Part shown: piece by piece, positions 56,445-64,000 of the stretch
Layout of the letters: each line of letters opens with the position of its first letter
Numbering within the stretch: the first letter of the stretch is position 1
NCBI GenBank assembly: GCA_012103455.1
Contig: WLWT01000001.1
Span: 4,409,288-4,473,287, forward strand
Length of the DNA: 64,000 nt
Direction: 5' to 3'
Origin: Gammaproteobacteria bacterium
GTDB taxonomy: Bacteria > Pseudomonadota > Gammaproteobacteria > HK1
Program-made: the position numbers and the translations under genes
The notes under the pieces: generated by a model
Told to the model about the DNA's origin: nothing
The model's input: only the letters and a program-made list of their open reading frames with translations
Database searches by the model: none

Positions 56445-57536
56445 TCACACTAGGGCCGGCTCACTGATATTAGCTATGAGATCGGATATCACCTGGCCAG
56501 TAGTCACGCCCTCCGATTCCGCCTTGAAATTGCGCAGTAGCCGATGGCGTAACACCGGTAAAGCCAATGCGCGAATGTCTTCAAAACCAACATGCGCCCT
56601 ACCCCGTGTGAGGGCCCGCGCTTTACCGGCCAGCACCAGATACTGCGCTGCCCGCACACTGGCTCCGTAAGCCAGAAAGCGCTGCGCCACAGAGGTGGCA
56701 AGCGCATCGGTAGGACGCGACGCGCGCACGATGCGCAGCGCATAGCGGGCGACCGTATCGGCGGCAGGCACCCGCCGCACCAGTTGCTGATAGCCGATCA
56801 GGGCACTGGCGCCGATGACCGCGTCCGGCTCGCCACCCGCCGCCCCGGTGGTGTTTTGCACCACAGCGAGTTCATCGTCTTCCGGTAAATAGTCGAGCAC
56901 GATCTCGAACGCGAACCGGTCCAGCTGCGCCTCGGGCAAGGGATAGGTACCTTCCAGCTCAATCGGGTTTTGCGTGGCGAAGACGAAAAAAGGTTCATCC
57001 AACGCATAGGTGCGGCCCTGCACGGTGACCCGGTGCTCTTGCATCGCCTCCAGCAGCGCCGCTTGGGTTTTAGGTGGCGTGCGGTTGATCTCGTCGGCCA
57101 GCACGATGTTGGCGAACACCGGGCCCGGCAAGAATTTAAGTTCGCGCGCCGCTGTTGCGGGATTTTCCTGTACCAGATCGGTACCGGTAATATCCGAGGG
57201 CATCAGATCGGGGGTGAACTGAATACGCGAAAAGCTGAGCGCCAAAGCTTGCGCCACGGTGTTGACCAGCATCGTCTTAGCCAGGCCCGGCACCCCCATC
57301 AGCAAGCTATTGCCACCGCAGAGCAACGTGAGCAGCACCAATTCCACCACCCCCTCTTGGCCGACGATGCGCTTGGCGATCTCCGCCCGCACCTTGGCCA
57401 TGTCATCCACTAGAGCGTTGGCCAAGGCCACATCGTCAACAACATCGCCGCCAGAAGCTTCAACGTTAGAAGCTTTAGGGCCAGACACTTCAACGTCATC
57501 AGCCTCCTCAAGGGACTGTGTGGTCTCATCGTTCAC
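56445..57536 (-). CDS. MoxR-family AAA+ ATPase
   Basis: A 363-residue AAA+ protein. Walker A is MGVPGLAKTMLVNTVAQAL near residue 80, Walker B is FANIVLADEINRTPPKTQAAL, and sensor 1 and the MoxR signature are FFVFATQNPIELEGTYPLPE. A winged-helix-like lid follows. MoxR ATPases work with DUF58 and VWA proteins as chaperones for envelope or metalloenzyme assembly. The first 35 residues are acidic and low in complexity (VEVSGPKASNVEASGG), encoded by imperfect 15-bp units. Confidence 0.95.
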   Translation of the reverse strand: MNDETTQSLEEADDVEVSGPKASNVEASGGDVVDDVALANALVDDMAKVRAEIAKRIVGQEGVVELVLLTLLCGGNSLLMGVPGLAKTMLVNTVAQALALSFSRIQFTPDLMPSDITGTDLVQENPATAARELKFLPGPVFANIVLADEINRTPPKTQAALLEAMQEHRVTVQGRTYALDEPFFVFATQNPIELEGTYPLPEAQLDRFAFEIVLDYLPEDDELAVVQNTTGAAGGEPDAVIGASALIGYQQLVRRVPAADTVARYALRIVRASRPTDALATSVAQRFLAYGASVRAAQYLVLAGKARALTRGRAHVGFEDIRALALPVLRHRLLRNFKAESEGVTTGQVISDLIANISEPALV

Positions 57537-57592
57537 GCATCTGCTCCATTAGTCTGTGTTCCGGTGTGTGTGTTTTCCCGGGTGATCCTTCT

Positions 57593-60334
57593 CTACGGCG
57601 ATAGGCGCGGGGCGAGTATCCCGCTGGCTGGTGTTTGCACGCCATTCACTTCACCCTCGTTGATCTGCAATAACAATTCCAGACCGTCCTCGTACAGTGG
57701 CGCTTGTTCCAGGGCCTGCAATAGTTCGAAGCGCGCGCCTTCCACGGCCCCTGTTTCGACCAGTGCCTGAGCCAACCGCCGCCTAGCGGCGACCATATCC
57801 AAAGGCTCTAGCAGCACCACCGCTCTTCGCGCATCCACCGCCGGCCACCACTCATCGTTGCTTTCGTAAACGTCAGCCAAAGCCCGGTGAACACCGGTGT
57901 CGAACGGATCGATATACAGCGCTCTTCGCAATACCGCCGCCGCCTCGTCACGGCGCTCCAACGCGCTCAGGATCCGCGCCAATTCATGGTGTGCGAAGAG
58001 ATCATCGGCATTGATGTCGATGTTGCGCCGCAACCAATCGGCGGCCTGCTCGAGCCGGCCTTGCGCTTCATGCAACTGCGCCAATAAGCGATAAGGGCTA
58101 CCTTCGCCAGCAAAGCTCGGAAACTGCTCCTGGGCTTGCAGCAAAAGCGCCTGCGCGGTGGATGAATCCTGATCCTGCAACGCTTGTTTGGCCGCCGCCA
58201 TAGTGCGCTCTAGCGGGCTCGCCTCATCCGTCTCGCCCTCTTTTGTCCCGGCACCGCCTGTCCCGGCACCGCCTAGGGCCGCCAATTCACCGGCAAAGCG
58301 CTGGCGGAAATATTCATCGAAACGGGCGTCCAGGGCGGCTATGTCATAACCCAGCAACTCGGGCACCAAGGTCTCCATTCGCTGGCCCTCGGCAAAACCC
58401 GAGAGCATCCGGTCTATGGGCGCAAAACCGTGTTCTGCTTGCAAAAAATCGATGAACACCGAGCCTTGCAGATACCCGTGAATGACCTGACGCGCATACT
58501 TGGGACGCAAAAACGAATCATTCATGCGGCTCGCTGGCGGTAAGCGCCCCTCGCGGTAAGCGATCAGGAAATCCGGCGTAACATCAGCCCCCCAGCCGGC
58601 CCGCGCTCGGTGCTCCTCGTGAACAGCCAATCCTTCCGAGAACCAGCGCGGCGAGCGGTGTCCGGATTTGGACAGATGAAACGTATGCGCCAACTCATGC
58701 CAGAGCACCGAGCCCCAGTTGACGGCGCCGAATCGACCGGCTGAGGGTGAATCCAACGCCACCACCGGACCGAAAGAAACCCCTAGGATGTCAAGTCCCA
58801 CCAAGCCGGCCGTGCGCACCGAAAAATCCTCATGTTCAGCGAACATCTCGATGCGTATGGGCGTTGCGGGCTCATGCTGGTAGCGCTCCTTGTAGTACGC
58901 AAAAGCTTCCTCGGCCAATGGCAGCAGATAAGGGCCGATCACGGCCGCCTCGGCGCTCTTCGCGGTCAACACGAAGTGTTGTGAACGAAGCTCGATGAAC
59001 GTGGCACGCATCTTGTCCATCAACGCCAGCGTGTTGCGCGCCCAAATATTGTAAGGATCGCCACGGAACGCGACCTCCAGGGCATGCCGGCCGCTCTCCA
59101 ACTCACCGTCGCGCATCCGGTTGATGCCGAGCAACACGTGGGCAGCCCAGGCGCCGGGTTCTATATTCGCGGCGATCAGCGCGAACTCGGCCGCCGCCCG
59201 GTAGCGGCGGTTGCGGGCGGCGATCTCGGCAAGCGTCACTAGATGATCGCCACTGCGCGGTGCCGCTTCACGCAAGGTGATCATGGTTGTTCTGAAAAGT
59301 TCCTCATGATCCTGCAAATACGCAATCGCCGCGCGCAGTATCAATGCTTTACGGTTGGAGCGATTGACTTTGAATACCAGCGCCAAGACGGCTTCGGCCT
59401 CAGCGAATTCTTCCAGGTCCACATGCAACTGAGCGCGCAACAACAGGGCTGGCACATAGGCCTCATCCAGTTGCAACACCTGCTCTACAGCGTCGCCCGC
59501 CGCGCGCAACTGATCGAACTGCTGCGCCTCGGCCAACAAAGTCAGCGCGCGCACGTGTTTCCCCTGATGCCGTTCCAGGACCTCGGTAAACAGTTCGGTG
59601 GCCTCGGCACTGTTGTATTTTTCGAGCAGCAACTCGCCGAGTTCCAGGCGCGCCTCGTCTGCGTCCGGCGCCGCTTTGATGGCCTGCTCGTAGATGTCCA
59701 AACTGGTTTTGAACATATTCGGGCGGTGCCGGCCAAGCGCCCACGCCGCCCGCGCCAGTGCGCGCAGATCCGCCGCCGCCCAATGATGGCCATCGCCCCG
59801 GTTATCGCCCCGGTTATGGGCCTGCTCCAACAGGCTGCGCCAGAGTACCCTGGCTTCATACGGCTCGCCGTTCATCCAGGTGGCGCGGGCGATGGCCTCG
59901 GCCACCTCGGGGGAGCCGGCCAGCCCGGTATCACGAGCCTGCTCGAAGTGTACTAGGGCATCGGTATGCCGATCCGCCGCCGACAGCGCGCGGCCATACA
60001 ACAGGCGCGCCCGCGCATCGGCGGTATCGGCCTCGAGGTGAGCGGCCAGCTCATCTATGACGGCATCCACATGGCCCCGTCCCAACTGCTTTTCCAGCCG
60101 CTCCAGGGCCTCGGTGTTCAAGCTCGGCGTGACACCAGCAGACTCCATCTGAAAGATGTCTGCCTGAGAAATATCTGCCTGAAAGATATCTGCTCGAGCC
60201 GCAGCGGGCAGCGCCACCCCCCACGCCAGCGCCAGTACCGCACCCACGATAAAACATCTTTTGGCGATGATACAGCCGTTGACCATCACGGCTTTGGCCA
60301 TCACGGCTTTGGCCATCACGGCTTTGGCCATCAC
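57593..60334 (-). CDS. TPR-repeat protein with MA-clan metallopeptidase-like domain
   Basis: A 913-residue exported protein. The start is unusual: (MAKAV)3-like repeats precede a signal peptide (CFIVGAVLALAWGVALPAAA). TPR-type helices fill residues about 70-430, then a zinc-peptidase-like domain has WHELAHTFHLSKSGHRSPRW and FSEGLAVHEEHRA (HExxH plus downstream Glu) near residue 545. More TPRs follow to the C-terminus (DLFAHHELARILSALERRDE). It probably works in the periplasm. Its first ATG overlaps the C13-like stop. Three further short tandem repeats lie in this gene. Confidence 0.87.
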   Translation of the reverse strand: MMAKAVMAKAVMAKAVMVNGCIIAKRCFIVGAVLALAWGVALPAAARADIFQADISQADIFQMESAGVTPSLNTEALERLEKQLGRGHVDAVIDELAAHLEADTADARARLLYGRALSAADRHTDALVHFEQARDTGLAGSPEVAEAIARATWMNGEPYEARVLWRSLLEQAHNRGDNRGDGHHWAAADLRALARAAWALGRHRPNMFKTSLDIYEQAIKAAPDADEARLELGELLLEKYNSAEATELFTEVLERHQGKHVRALTLLAEAQQFDQLRAAGDAVEQVLQLDEAYVPALLLRAQLHVDLEEFAEAEAVLALVFKVNRSNRKALILRAAIAYLQDHEELFRTTMITLREAAPRSGDHLVTLAEIAARNRRYRAAAEFALIAANIEPGAWAAHVLLGINRMRDGELESGRHALEVAFRGDPYNIWARNTLALMDKMRATFIELRSQHFVLTAKSAEAAVIGPYLLPLAEEAFAYYKERYQHEPATPIRIEMFAEHEDFSVRTAGLVGLDILGVSFGPVVALDSPSAGRFGAVNWGSVLWHELAHTFHLSKSGHRSPRWFSEGLAVHEEHRARAGWGADVTPDFLIAYREGRLPPASRMNDSFLRPKYARQVIHGYLQGSVFIDFLQAEHGFAPIDRMLSGFAEGQRMETLVPELLGYDIAALDARFDEYFRQRFAGELAALGGAGTGGAGTKEGETDEASPLERTMAAAKQALQDQDSSTAQALLLQAQEQFPSFAGEGSPYRLLAQLHEAQGRLEQAADWLRRNIDINADDLFAHHELARILSALERRDEAAAVLRRALYIDPFDTGVHRALADVYESNDEWWPAVDARRAVVLLEPLDMVAARRRLAQALVETGAVEGARFELLQALEQAPLYEDGLELLLQINEGEVNGVQTPASGILAPRLSP
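58246..58275. repeat. Tandem duplication, 2 x 15 bp, in the TPR-peptidase gene
   Basis: TCCCGGCACCGCCTG is duplicated with one difference in the last base, encoding GGAGTGGAGT. Confidence 0.92.
59792..59815. repeat. Perfect tandem duplication, 2 x 12 bp, in the TPR-peptidase gene
   Basis: ATCGCCCCGGTT occurs twice, encoding NRGDNRGD. Confidence 0.92.
60150..60194. repeat. Three 15-bp tandem units after the signal peptide of the TPR-peptidase
   Basis: CTGAAAGATGTCTGC-type units encode ADIFQADISQADIFQ at the start of the mature protein. Confidence 0.92.
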
Positions 60335-60338
60335 GGTT
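60284..60338. repeat. 15-bp tandem units that multiply the start codon of the TPR-peptidase gene
   Basis: CATCACGGCTTTGGC is present three times perfectly plus a partial unit. On the minus strand each unit begins with or contains an in-frame ATG, giving MAKAV-MAKAV-MAKAV and several possible start sites ahead of the signal peptide. Confidence 0.95.
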
Positions 60339-61302
60339 CACCGCCTTGGCGGTAGGCGCGCCGGTTGCGGGCCAGTTGCAGGAGAACATCTTCCAGCGCC
60401 GCCCAATACTCGTCCCGATACATCACGGATTTCTTACGCTTCAAGTTCTCTACTCGCTCCACCAGCGCGCGCGCTGCCACCCGCAGGCGCAACTGCCGCG
60501 GTGAGAGGGTCGCCTCTTGTTGCAAAAACACCGCCCGCGCGATACCGCCATCGTCACCGTCTAAAGCGGGATGCGGCGAGCCGACGCCGTCGCCGTTGTC
60601 ATCGAGCAGCGGATGCCCAGTTTGCAACAACTTCGCCTCGGCAAAGGTCTTTGCCACCTTGCTACGGCTGAACTCATAAGCCTCGAACACCGACACCCGG
60701 CCGTTCTTGTCACTATCGGCCTGCCCAGTGCTGAACGCCTCGCCAAAAAAACGGCCAAAGCGGGTGAATTCGTTTTCCCGGGCGTTAGCAGTGGCGGTGA
60801 TCACGATCCGGCCAGGGGCCGAGAGCTTGGCGATGAAGGGTCCACTGGCCGATGCGGCGTTGACAAAAACTATCCTCGCGCCGTCGAACCGCACCAGTGC
60901 CTCGGCAAAAAAAGCCGCCGAAGCGTCCGCTCCCGGCAGATTGAACAACGCCCGCCCGCTGGTTGCCGTACCGTGCCCGATCAGCATGATCAACACCGTA
61001 TCGGCTGGCGTAGCCCGCCCGGCGAGGGCGTGCAGAGCTGCCTTCACTTCGCTTAGCCGCGCTTCACCATCAGCCCCTTCCAACTCTTTGGGGGCGAGCC
61101 ATATCACATCACCGGGCGCGCTGCCCCAAGCATCGCGTGCCACCTCCGTCACCGTGCGCGACCAGCGTTCGAAGTTATCCGAGAAAAACGCCTCGCCGCC
61201 AATACCGGTCACCACCAATACGTGGGTACGGGCACCTGCTGTCACGGCCACTGCCGATAAAATCAGGGCCATAACCAGGCGGGTTATTATCTTGGCACCC
61301 AT
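60331..61302 (-). CDS. C13 (legumain/caspase-like) family protein without the catalytic Cys
   Basis: A protein of about 323 residues with a signal peptide (MALILSAVAVTAGA). THVLVVTGIGGE, then VLIMLIGHGTATSGRALFNL with the His of the caspase-like dyad. The strand that normally ends in the catalytic Cys reads RIVFVNAASASGPFIAKLS, with Ala/Ser and no Cys, so peptidase activity is not expected. Two Ca-binding-like loops follow (DSDKNGRVSVFEAYEF and LDDNGDGVG). ATG 61302 is preferred; the frame is open to 61341. Its stop overlaps the TPR-peptidase start. Confidence 0.8.
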   Translation of the reverse strand: MGAKIITRLVMALILSAVAVTAGARTHVLVVTGIGGEAFFSDNFERWSRTVTEVARDAWGSAPGDVIWLAPKELEGADGEARLSEVKAALHALAGRATPADTVLIMLIGHGTATSGRALFNLPGADASAAFFAEALVRFDGARIVFVNAASASGPFIAKLSAPGRIVITATANARENEFTRFGRFFGEAFSTGQADSDKNGRVSVFEAYEFSRSKVAKTFAEAKLLQTGHPLLDDNGDGVGSPHPALDGDDGGIARAVFLQQEATLSPRQLRLRVAARALVERVENLKRKKSVMYRDEYWAALEDVLLQLARNRRAYRQGGEP

Positions 61303-61363
61303 AACCTCGATAGGCCTATCTGCCAAAACCATAACGCCCAAGCCATAATCACGGGCGTCATAC

Positions 61364-63715
61364 TCACACTAACTCCCAGCGCTTGCGCAACAGCCATTCA
61401 GTGCTGGCCAGCACCACTGCCAGCAGCAGTAGCGCCCAGGCGTTCCAAAGAGGCAAGCGTACCTGCCGGGCACTCTCGCGCCGCACCGCATCGAGCAACT
61501 GTGGCAACTCGGAGGCAGTTGCCGCGCTCAGAGCGCGCCCCCGGCCCGCTTGCGCTATGGCGCGCATCGCCGCCACATCCGGCCCGGTCCTCTCGAACTC
61601 GCGCCCGTTAGCCTCGACTTGCAGATAAGCGCTACCCTCGACCCGCGCCTCACCCTCACCGAAAGCGACCGTTACCTCATGCGCGCCGGCCGCCGCCGCA
61701 ACCAGGCTCTGGCGGTAGATGCCGGCACCGGTTTGCTGCCACCCGCGCGCCGGTGCGCCGCCCACCAGTTGCAGTTGTGCGCCATCTATAGGTCTATACG
61801 CCTCATCCACCAGTTGCGCCTCTACGCTAAGCGCCTGGCCGGGGGCCACCCGCGCTGGCGATAAGCGCACCTCCAAGCGCCGCGCGGCGGCGGCGCCTAA
61901 CCACCGGCTCATGCGCTGCCAGAGCAGTTCATGACTCTGATCGTCCAATTCCACCGATGCATGCATCTGCCACCGCCACAGATCGCGCGCCGGCAACACG
62001 GCGATGTTGCCGCGGCCAAACCGGTGATGGGCCAGCAAGACCACATCGGTTCCGGCCTCCGTACGCCCCTGCCAATAGAGCGCCGCGCCGGGTTTAAGCC
62101 CGGTGAGCGCATTCACCACACTCAATTCCGGCAGTTCGCTAAACGGCTTGGACACCGGCGTGCCATAAGCCAGCGCCGTGACACTGTGCTCGCGGGCCAA
62201 CTGCGCCGGGTACACCTTGGCACGGTAACGCTCGCGGGTGGTGGCCACCGGCAAAACAACCGGTAGCGCCCGCCCCAGGCGGGTACGCTGCCAACCCCCG
62301 TTGGCCAGTGACCGGTTGCCACCCAGCATCAGCAAACTGCCACCGCGGCGTACGACGAACTGCATCAGCGCCTCGTGTTGGTCCTCATCCAAATCACTGG
62401 CGGCCACACTGCCCAACACTACCACGTCGTACTCGAACAGAGCCGATTGCCGGCGGGGAAAGCCGTCGCGCAACTCATCCGCCGAGCGCACGCCCAAGCG
62501 ATAGAACTTGTTCTCCGCCGTGCGCACCAGTGAGGTCAGCAGAACATAGCGATCAGCACTTAGAGCGCGCCTGGCAAACTTCACTTCAAAACGAGGTTCA
62601 CTTTCGAAATGAAGCACGCGCAGGCGGCGTGCTTGCACATGCAACAAGCGCGTTTGTGCATTGTTGCGCCGTATACTCTCTCCAGCGCCCGGCGCAACAC
62701 TCACTTTGAGCCGGTGGGGGCCGGGCTTTTGCGGGGTGAAATCAAAGCGCACATCCGCCACCCCTGCCGCATCATCCGGTGTGACGGTACGCTCATCGAG
62801 CAATAAGCCATTGTCTTCCAGCGCAACGGTGAGAGGAACGCTGGTGAATGATGCGTCGGCCAAACCACTGAAGCGCAGCTTGGCCTTCACCGCCACCGGG
62901 TCCCCCACCAGCGCCCGCGGCGGCACCTGTAGCGCCGTTACCGTCACATCGGGCCCCTCGGCAGCGCGCCCTACGCTAACCGTATGTACCGGCGCACCCG
63001 CCGAGCGCAACGCTAACATCTCTTGCCGCGCCGCCTCATCCAGGATAGCGCCGCCATCGCCCACCCAAACGACGGCGATAGGCCGCTGTACGGCGCGCTT
63101 AACGCGGCGCAGACCGGCGGCTAAATCGGTGTAGGGTGCATCGAAGCGAGGTTTGCCACCGGGGTCTTCAACATAGAGGGCCTTAATATCAGGGTTTTTA
63201 TTATCAGGCGTTTTACTATCAGGTTTTTTACTATCAGGTTTTTTACTATCAGGTTTTTTACTATCAGGGGCCTTGACATCGAAGCGCTGCGCAGTGACGC
63301 CGGCTTTTACATAGATCACATTGAAACGTTCTTCGATCTCGCGCGATACGCTACCCGTGCGCGGTGCGAACATGGCCCACGCCTGGCTGCCCGCGCTCTC
63401 GACACTCCCGCCAGCGCCGCGCATACTGAGAGAATCGTCGAACACTACAGCAACACTGCCACTGCGCACGTCGATCGCCGGGGTTACCAGGTGCGGGTCC
63501 AATAAGGTTATTAGCACTATGCCTAGCAACAGCCCGCGCACCGCAAAGAGCGCCGCACGGGCTAGTCCGTTGCCCACCCGGGCGTAACGCAACCCCCACC
63601 AGCCGCCCACCAACAGCAAAATGAGCAACCCTGCCGCGGCCGGCCACGACACGGCTAGCGCCACCTCGCCAGCGGCGAAGCGGTGCCAAGAGTAGTTGAA
63701 CAGCCACTCGAACAC
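61364..63715 (-). CDS. VWA-like membrane protein with glutamine-amidotransferase-like domain
   Basis: A 783-residue protein. Two N-terminal membrane helices (PAAAGLLILLLVGGWWGL and LFAVRGLLLGIVLITLLD), then a VWA-like strand VAVVFDDSLSMRG, a low-complexity (PDSKK)-type repeat near residues 150-180, and Ig-like segments. A class I GATase-like fold follows (FEYDVVVLGSVAASDLDEDQ, VVRRGGSLLMLGGNRSLAN) without an obvious catalytic Cys nucleophile. A C-terminal helix (WNAWALLLLAVVLASTEWLL) ends the protein. It is 5 bp from the DUF4159 gene and belongs to the same operon. Confidence 0.82.
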   Translation of the reverse strand: MFEWLFNYSWHRFAAGEVALAVSWPAAAGLLILLLVGGWWGLRYARVGNGLARAALFAVRGLLLGIVLITLLDPHLVTPAIDVRSGSVAVVFDDSLSMRGAGGSVESAGSQAWAMFAPRTGSVSREIEERFNVIYVKAGVTAQRFDVKAPDSKKPDSKKPDSKKPDSKTPDNKNPDIKALYVEDPGGKPRFDAPYTDLAAGLRRVKRAVQRPIAVVWVGDGGAILDEAARQEMLALRSAGAPVHTVSVGRAAEGPDVTVTALQVPPRALVGDPVAVKAKLRFSGLADASFTSVPLTVALEDNGLLLDERTVTPDDAAGVADVRFDFTPQKPGPHRLKVSVAPGAGESIRRNNAQTRLLHVQARRLRVLHFESEPRFEVKFARRALSADRYVLLTSLVRTAENKFYRLGVRSADELRDGFPRRQSALFEYDVVVLGSVAASDLDEDQHEALMQFVVRRGGSLLMLGGNRSLANGGWQRTRLGRALPVVLPVATTRERYRAKVYPAQLAREHSVTALAYGTPVSKPFSELPELSVVNALTGLKPGAALYWQGRTEAGTDVVLLAHHRFGRGNIAVLPARDLWRWQMHASVELDDQSHELLWQRMSRWLGAAAARRLEVRLSPARVAPGQALSVEAQLVDEAYRPIDGAQLQLVGGAPARGWQQTGAGIYRQSLVAAAAGAHEVTVAFGEGEARVEGSAYLQVEANGREFERTGPDVAAMRAIAQAGRGRALSAATASELPQLLDAVRRESARQVRLPLWNAWALLLLAVVLASTEWLLRKRWELV
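63187..63276. repeat. Six 15-bp tandem units in the VWA/GATase-like gene
   Basis: TATCAGGTTTTTTAC-type units, three of them identical, encode the PDSKK/PDNKN/PDIKA repeats on the minus strand. Confidence 0.95.
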
Positions 63716-63720
63716 CGGCG

Positions 63721-64000
63721 TCAGTAGCTCATGGCATAAATCACGAAGTTGATACCCATCTCATAGGAGTAGGTGGAAAAGCGCAGTGGGTATTGCGGAT
63801 GATCGGCCCACTCCCAGCCGTCACCCAGATCCGTGTTCCAATTGATCAACACCATTAAACGGCCACTGTCGTCGAACACGCCGCGCACTTGCGGTGTGTA
63901 ACCATCGTTCTCGTGGGTGGCACCTCCAGTGGCTCCCTGGTACACGTTCGGGACCTGTATCACCTCTCGGATATCGTAAAACGCGTGGAACACCGGATGG
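63721..64000 (-). CDS. DUF4159 family protein, C-terminal part (runs off the window)
   Basis: The last 90 or so residues are visible: FHAFYDIREVIQVPNVYQGA, VRGVFDDSGRLMVLINWNTDLGDGWEWAD and YSYEMGINFVIYAMSY. This matches the end of the DUF4159 domain, commonly the first member of this MoxR-associated operon. The start lies beyond base 64000. Five bases separate it from the next gene. Confidence 0.82.
   Translation of the reverse strand, partial: HPVFHAFYDIREVIQVPNVYQGATGGATHENDGYTPQVRGVFDDSGRLMVLINWNTDLGDGWEWADHPQYPLRFSTYSYEMGINFVIYAMSY

Noticed and set aside
45219..63276. CRISPR-like arrays
   Set aside because: The repeated units are 10-18 bp, directly adjacent with no spacers, and mostly inside reading frames, so they are simple tandem repeats.

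Overview
The window looks like chromosomal DNA of a GC-rich gammaproteobacterium that carries many insertion sequences and decaying accessory genes. The gammaproteobacterial reading rests on the block lpxD-fabZ-lpxA-lpxB-rnhB-dnaE with accA nearby, on RNase D, MtaB, TilS and the ppsA/ppsR pair, and on a MoxR/DUF58/VWA/DUF4175 operon. No rRNA, tRNA or CRISPR array was recognised.

Layout. 1-2.7 kb: a LysR-type regulator destroyed by a complete IS4-family element with a 9-bp target duplication, followed by a remnant of an IS630-type element. 2.7-8.5 kb: a GntP-like permease, an arsC broken in its active-site loop, a PilH-like receiver, ribonuclease D, a secreted hypothetical protein and mtaB. 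8.5-11.8 kb: a deleted Ser/Thr kinase beside a VWA-FHA membrane protein and a small membrane protein. 11.8-29.2 kb: housekeeping genes: DUF455, tilS, ppsR and divergent ppsA, then accA, pncB, a DUF3095 cyclase-like gene, dnaE, rnhB, lpxB, lpxA, fabZ and lpxD, all read leftward from lpxD. 29.2-47.8 kb: an accessory island. It holds the C-terminal end of an RTX-toxin acyltransferase, a second IS4 copy, a wrecked Hint-domain/RTX protein, two copies each of two IS630-type elements (one nested in another), an ISL3 transposase fragment, and a defence-like operon of MmeI-like DNA methyltransferase (broken), BrnT-like protein, SF2 helicase and GIY-YIG nuclease. It ends at a tyrosine-recombinase fragment. 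47.9-64 kb: a foreign-looking methyltransferase, then one long leftward gene set: DUF4159 (cut by the window edge), VWA/GATase-like protein, C13-like pseudo-peptidase, TPR/MA-clan peptidase, MoxR ATPase, DUF58, BatA-like VWA protein, DUF4175, a hypothetical protein and a SCO protein.

Three observations stand out. First, the methyltransferase-BrnT-helicase-GIY-YIG operon may be a composite anti-phage system; its three effector-like genes are open while the methyltransferase has been inactivated. Second, short tandem duplications of about 15 bp occur in genes and intergenic DNA across the whole window. Third, both IS4 copies share an in-frame TGA just after the first catalytic Asp although they have since diverged from each other. 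The load of pseudogenes and IS copies fits relaxed selection, as in a host-associated lineage, but this is inference.
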